From assembly GCA_023381515.1 (NCBI GenBank), contig JAMCQI010000081.1:1-64000 (forward strand): a stretch of 64,000 nucleotides of DNA, in the 5' to 3' direction. Source of the DNA: Chloroflexota bacterium (GTDB lineage: Bacteria > Chloroflexota > Anaerolineae > UBA4142). The notes beneath the pieces are model-generated. The model was not told the origin of the DNA, did not search any database, and saw only the letters and a list, made by a program, of their open reading frames with translations. The stretch's first letter is position 1. Every line of letters starts with the position of its first letter. Below, one piece after another: positions 58,166 through 64,000 of this stretch. The position numbers and the translations under genes are program-made.

Positions 58166-58924
58166 CTAGGCTCCGTGGCCCGTCTTTCCCTTCAGGAACG
58201 CGCGCATCGCCGCCTCTCTCTGGGGTGATGCCCAGCAAGCCGCAAAGTGTTCCGTTTCCCACACGGTATAGTCTGCTTCGCGAGCGGCGGCAAAAGCAGC
58301 CTTGGAGAATTGTACCGCCGTGGATGGCAAGGCGGCGAGCTCGTCTGCCAGTTCTTGGGCCGCATTCGATAGAGCTTCCGCAGGCACCACGCGGTCCACG
58401 AGCCCGAGGCGCTGCGCCTCCCGAGCGTCCACCATATCGCCGGTGAGCACCATCCGTTTAGCGGCGCCGAGATGCACCAGCCGTTCCAAGCGCGGCACCA
58501 GATCCAGGGGAGGAAAGATTCCGATCTTGATTTCGGGGACGCCGAAGCTCGCTTGCTCGCTCGCGAGGCGCAAATCCGCGATGAGCGTCAAGAGTAGCCC
58601 GCCCCCCATCGCCGCACCTTGGACGGCCGCCACGAGCGGCTTGGCACAGGCCTCCAGGGCATCGTACACGGCACGGACGCCGGCGAGCTCGCGTGCGACG
58701 GTCGCGGCGTCCAGCCCGGCCATCCACGCCACGTCGAAACCGGCCGAAAAGACCCGCCCGCGTGCCGCCAGGACGATCACCTTGACCGCGTCGTCCTTGT
58801 CCAATGACTCCCAGGTCTGGCGCAGCTCCAGCAGCGTCGTCTGGTGGATCGCGTTGAGGCGCTGGGGCTGGTTCAGCCACACCCACGCGACCGGACCGCG
58901 GAGCTCCAGTTCGATCGTCTCCAT
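58166..58924 (-). CDS. Enoyl-CoA hydratase/isomerase family protein
   Basis: This 252-residue crotonase-fold protein has PQRLNAIHQTTLLELRQTWE, GRVFSAGFDVAWMAG (first oxyanion-hole segment), AAVQGAAMGGGLLLTLIADL (second oxyanion-hole) and SFGVPEIKIGIFPPLDLVPR. Two catalytic Glu residues of true hydratases are at positions like those in GVPEIKIG. It would hydrate or isomerise enoyl-CoA esters. Its start is adjacent to the stop of the acyl-CoA ligase gene, so the pair form an operon. Confidence 0.92.
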   Translation of the reverse strand: METIELELRGPVAWVWLNQPQRLNAIHQTTLLELRQTWESLDKDDAVKVIVLAARGRVFSAGFDVAWMAGLDAATVARELAGVRAVYDALEACAKPLVAAVQGAAMGGGLLLTLIADLRLASEQASFGVPEIKIGIFPPLDLVPRLERLVHLGAAKRMVLTGDMVDAREAQRLGLVDRVVPAEALSNAAQELADELAALPSTAVQFSKAAFAAAREADYTVWETEHFAACWASPQREAAMRAFLKGKTGHGA

Positions 58925-60505
58925 CTAGTTCCCCATCAGTTCGCGGCGCAATTGCATCTTGTCCACCTTGCCGAGCGAGGTGAGCGGCAGCTTGTCGCGC
59001 AGTTCCATGTACTTGGGGATCTTGTACTGGGCCAAGCCCTGCTGGCAATGGGCCTGGAGGTCGGCCAGACTCAGCTCGACCCCCGGCTTGGGAACGACGT
59101 AGACGGCCCCGACTTCGCCCATCACGTCGTCTTTCCTTCCGAGACAGGCGACGAAGGCGACTCCCGGATGGCGGCTGATGTGTTCCTCGATTTCCCGCGG
59201 ATAGACATTGTAGCCGCCGGTGATGTACATGTCCTTTTTGCGATCGACGAGCGTGAGATAGCCGCGTGCGTCGAGCTTGCCCAGATCGCCTGTGTAGAAC
59301 CAGCCGTCGGAATCGATAGCGGCCGCGGTCTCCGCGGGGTTGTCAAAGTATTCCTTCATCACGCAGGTCCCGCGGACGGCCACTTCGCCGACCTCACCCA
59401 AGGCGACGTCGTGTTGCTGGTCGTCAACCACCCGCAGTGCGAACTCGGGCGCGACGGCCCCCACGGTCAACGCGATAGTTTTCCCATCGTCGTTTGGCTG
59501 TGTGTAGGTCACAAAGCCGGCCACTTCGGTCATACCGTAGCCCGTGATCGTGACCGGAGCCATCTGCTGCATCTTCTCCATGACCGGCAGGGGCGTGGCG
59601 GCGCCGGCCACCAAGACCTTGCGCAACGACGACCGATCGAACCCCGCGTAGTTAGGTAAGTTGAATTCCAGAATGTACATGGTCGGCACCTGACCCAGCA
59701 CCGTCACTCGCTCCTTGGCCACAGTCTCCAGAGTGTGAACCGGATGAAAATGGTCCATGACGATCAACGTCGCGCCCGTCATGAGCGCCGGGACCGTCAA
59801 CTCCGTAGCGCCGCCGACGTGACTCATCGGCAGATGGAGGAGCACCCGGTCGTCGGCTTTAATCCCGAACTGCCGCGTTTCCACGGCAATATTATCGATG
59901 ATGTTCTTGTGCGTCAGCACGGCGCCTTTCGCCAAGCCTGTGGAGCCCGATGTAAAGACGATCAGCACGCCGTCGTTCTCGTCCAATTGGGCGGCCCGCG
60001 CGGCCAGGGCTGCCTGCTGACCCGGACGGTCGGCAGCCAGGAGGTCGTTCAAGCTGGGAGTGCCCGCAGGACCGCCGGTTCCGATCACAGACAAGTGTTT
60101 GACAAAAGGCCACGAGGCGATGAGAGGCTGGAGAGAGGCAGCCACTTGCTTTTGGCCGGCCTGACCCAAAACCACCATCGCCACGGGCCGAGTCAAATTG
60201 GCGAGGCGGGTCAATTCGAGCGGGGTATAGACGATGTTGAACCCGACGAGGATGGCCCCGATGCGCGCCGCCGCCAGGTAGGCATACAGATACTCGGGGC
60301 GCGTCGTCGAGATGACCCCGATCCGATCGCCCCGCTGGATGCCCATTTCGAGCCAGGCGTGAGCCAGCCGGTTCACGCGGCGATCAAACTCTGCCCAGGT
60401 CACTCGCTCTTCGTTAAAGACGAGCGCCTCCTTCTCCGGTAAGCGCGCGGCCGTCTCCGCGAGCAACCCTCCAAGAAACCGAGGATAAGCCTGCTGTGCT
60501 TCCAT
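58925..60505 (-). CDS. Long-chain acyl-CoA ligase / AMP-dependent synthetase
   Basis: This 526-residue protein activates a carboxylic acid with ATP to the acyl-CoA. It has the AMP-binding loop VLIVFTSGSTGLAKGAVLTH, the GYGMTEVAGF motif, the DSDGWFYTGDLGKLDARGYL hinge region and the C-terminal KIPKYMELRDKLPLTSLGKV with catalytic Lys. Substrate (fatty or aromatic acid) is not determinable. Its stop codon touches the enoyl-CoA hydratase start. It converges with nothing; upstream DNA has no gene until 61074. Confidence 0.94.
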   Translation of the reverse strand: MEAQQAYPRFLGGLLAETAARLPEKEALVFNEERVTWAEFDRRVNRLAHAWLEMGIQRGDRIGVISTTRPEYLYAYLAAARIGAILVGFNIVYTPLELTRLANLTRPVAMVVLGQAGQKQVAASLQPLIASWPFVKHLSVIGTGGPAGTPSLNDLLAADRPGQQAALAARAAQLDENDGVLIVFTSGSTGLAKGAVLTHKNIIDNIAVETRQFGIKADDRVLLHLPMSHVGGATELTVPALMTGATLIVMDHFHPVHTLETVAKERVTVLGQVPTMYILEFNLPNYAGFDRSSLRKVLVAGAATPLPVMEKMQQMAPVTITGYGMTEVAGFVTYTQPNDDGKTIALTVGAVAPEFALRVVDDQQHDVALGEVGEVAVRGTCVMKEYFDNPAETAAAIDSDGWFYTGDLGKLDARGYLTLVDRKKDMYITGGYNVYPREIEEHISRHPGVAFVACLGRKDDVMGEVGAVYVVPKPGVELSLADLQAHCQQGLAQYKIPKYMELRDKLPLTSLGKVDKMQLRRELMGN

Positions 60506-61073
60506 GATGTTCTCTCCTTGTTCAAATAAGCACCTGCTGGCGCCGCGTTCGAGCTACGCGTCAAAAGCAGGTGCGTTGATCTTCCAGAGATTTCGTACAG
60601 ATTGGGGCGAGGGGCGAACGGCAACCGGCCATCTGTTCACTTGTCCGTCGAAGTGAAACGAATCAGCCGTACAGGGAGGGCGAAGACGCCGCAGGCGCCC
60701 ATTATACCGCGAAATAGGGGGAAGGCAACGGACGCGCCAATCCCCACTTGGGAGATCGAGGCGATCATCATCGGCGCCGCGCGGCAGCGCATCGAGACGA
60801 TTTAACCGAGAGGTCGAGGAAACCCGTGCACGGATAGAGCGGGAACGGATGGCACGCGAGAACCCAATGTGATCGCCCTCACTGAACTGAACAACAGGCG
60901 GTCGTCCAGAGGGTGAACAGACCGCTCCTCGTCCTGGCGGGTTCCGGCAGCGGCGGGAGGCGGGCGCTCACGTATCGTATGGCACATGGCGCACGCCATG
61001 GACTCGCCAAATACGGATAAACCGCGTATAACAGGATGGACACGATGGCGCGGCTGAAGGAGGTACTGGAGAA
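60506..61073. other. Noncoding region
   Basis: I find no supported gene here. The first part is the upstream region of the acyl-CoA ligase gene. The last part carries AAGGAGGTA just before the small gene at 61074. Confidence 0.5.
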
Positions 61074-61186
61074 ATGAACACACGGACCATGACGCCCGAG
61101 CAAATCCGGTCCGAGGGGCTAGACGCCCTTCGGCAACGGTTGGGCGTGGCGGGGACGATACGCTTTCTGCAACTCTTCGAGGTCGG
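61074..61186 (+). pseudogene. Truncated relative of the small family at 10405
   Basis: ATG 61074 opens MTPEQIRSEGLDALRQRLGV then AGTIRFLQLFEVG, matching the IGVVNTVRFINQFSVG core of the 70-residue protein at 10405. The expected next segment (DYT-ERE) is missing; the frame runs through a hairpin terminator (61202-61235), so its second half is not coding. A ribosome-binding site lies upstream. It is a 3'-truncated copy of a small family often next to PIN-type genes. Confidence 0.55.
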
Positions 61187-61201
61187 AAGATCATTCTGTG
61201 T

Positions 61202-61235
61202 GGCACTCGGCGGAAAACCGAGTGCCCTTTGTTTT
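61202..61235 (+). terminator. Rho-independent terminator
   Basis: ggcactcgg and ccgagtgcc pair around cggaaaa and are followed by ctttgtttt. It ends the truncated small gene. A second perfect inverted repeat, ccggctccagc/gctggagccgg, lies at 61318-61357, between it and katG. Confidence 0.75.
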
Positions 61236-61418
61236 CCGCTCACGCATTTGTTGAAACCCTCGCGCGTACGCACCCAGCCCTGTTGGAGACCAGCCGCTAT
61301 AGAGTCCGCCTGACATTCCGGCTCCAGCCGGGGCGACACGCCGACCGCTGGAGCCGGTTGCTGGCTGGCCGTTCATTCGAGGCACTGTCAAAAGCGCCCG
61401 AAGACGGATAGGTGGCGA

Positions 61419-63650
<2,232 letters not shown>

Positions 63651-63707
63651 CTACTCGCGTCAGGTCATCTGGAAGCCACGGTTTCGCTTTCTTTCGACGG
63701 CGGCCGC

Positions 63708-64000
63708 TCAGGGCGTCGACGAATGACTCGCCTCGGTGTTTCCGGCCAGGTCCACGGCGCGATAGGTCAGCGTCGTCCCGGTGGCGACAAACAGCGGCGC
63801 ACTGTAGCGCGTCCAGAGTGTGGCGGCTCTGATCTGGTCCTCGATGCCCGCCACCCCGACATTGTCCGTCGCCGAAAGCGTCACGGTGACTCCGCCAGGC
63901 GCGGGCGCGGTCGTCGCCGTCGAGACGGGAGGGACCGTGTCTCGGAAATTGAACGTCGCGGCGGAACTCACCGCCGCGAGCTTGGCCTGCCCCGCAAGCG
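63708..64000 (-). CDS. C-terminal end of a secreted repeat-domain protein (5' partial)
   Basis: The minus-strand frame is open from the window edge and ends at 63708. It encodes DTVPPVSTATTAPAPGGVTV, then LSATDNVGVAGIEDQIRAA and LTYRAVDLAGNTEASHSS, the pattern of an OmpL47-type/chitobiase-C-like beta-domain found at the ends of extracellular enzymes and adhesins. The GTG at 63971 is only an internal codon. What protein it belongs to lies beyond the window. Confidence 0.7.
   Translation of the reverse strand, partial: LAGQAKLAAVSSAATFNFRDTVPPVSTATTAPAPGGVTVTLSATDNVGVAGIEDQIRAATLWTRYSAPLFVATGTTLTYRAVDLAGNTEASHSSTP

Noticed and set aside
61186..61313. Second half of the small open frame at 61074 as coding
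   Set aside because: It reads through a perfect rho-independent terminator and loses similarity to the related protein.

Overview
The window is bacterial, GC-rich, mostly anaerobic-type gene content. It looks like a chromosome segment of a member of the Chloroflexota (Anaerolineae-like), although no rRNA is present to prove it. The grounds are: a dnaA gene with a probable oriC; oxygen-sensitive enzymes (tungsten aldehyde:ferredoxin oxidoreductase, 2-oxoacid:ferredoxin oxidoreductase, acetyl-CoA-synthase-like protein, selenocysteine formate dehydrogenase, NiFe hydrogenase); Pro/Thr-rich linkers in secreted proteins; STAND-LuxR regulators; and many short dispersed intergenic repeats. KatG suggests some contact with oxygen.

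Layout. (1) 0-9 kb: a plus-strand operon with a stand-alone PEP-synthase-type ATP-grasp domain, an AOR, small accessory proteins (dimeric alpha-beta barrel, HD phosphohydrolase, ferredoxin), two CrtI/PYROXD2-like FAD oxidoreductases around an unknown small protein, and an SDR; substrate unknown. (2) 9-18 kb: a secreted duplicated-domain protein, toxin-antitoxin-like small genes, a STAND-LuxR regulator, MscL, a P-loop kinase, then a decay zone (DUF6516, OppB-type permease, MtrA-like and ArsR remnants). (3) 18-21.5 kb: probable oriC with DnaA boxes, an S53 peptidase and dnaA. (4) 21.6-29.2 kb: a putative glycosidase, mutY, a GNAT acetyltransferase, a 2-oxoacid:ferredoxin oxidoreductase with a fused beta-gamma subunit, a collapsed ADP-ribosylglycohydrolase and a zinc-ribbon protein.

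(5) 29.5-40.6 kb: a corrinoid methyl-transfer locus. An acetyl-CoA-synthase-like protein, a corrinoid protein and a GntR regulator run leftwards. They diverge from a CobW-type GTPase, two UroD-type methyltransferases, a second corrinoid protein, an AcsE/MtrH-like methyltransferase, a DUF1638 protein and a RACo-like reductive activator. The ACS-like protein keeps the four cysteines corresponding to the [4Fe-4S] site of the A-cluster, but has Asp where the second Cys of the Ni-binding Cys-Gly-Cys motif belongs. No CODH gene is present in the window.

(6) 42.4-54.8 kb: a leftward operon whose order is dsrE-like, lipoyl-carrier (GcvH-like), hydS, isp1, isp2, fdhA (UGA-encoded selenocysteine), fdhB, fdhE, hydL, lplA, hydrogenase protease. 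An Isp-type hydrogenase is thus split by a formate dehydrogenase module and bracketed by a lipoyl protein and its ligase. The inference is that H2 and formate electrons meet at the Isp1/Isp2 (HdrD-like) unit, which may act on a lipoyl or DsrE-bound disulfide. This is the best candidate for an undescribed system. A PocR-domain regulator follows.

(7) 55.8-64 kb: remnants of a DUF58/DUF4129 locus, a MITE-like palindromic repeat, an enoyl-CoA hydratase/acyl-CoA ligase pair, a truncated small gene, katG, and the end of a secreted repeat-domain protein cut by the window edge.
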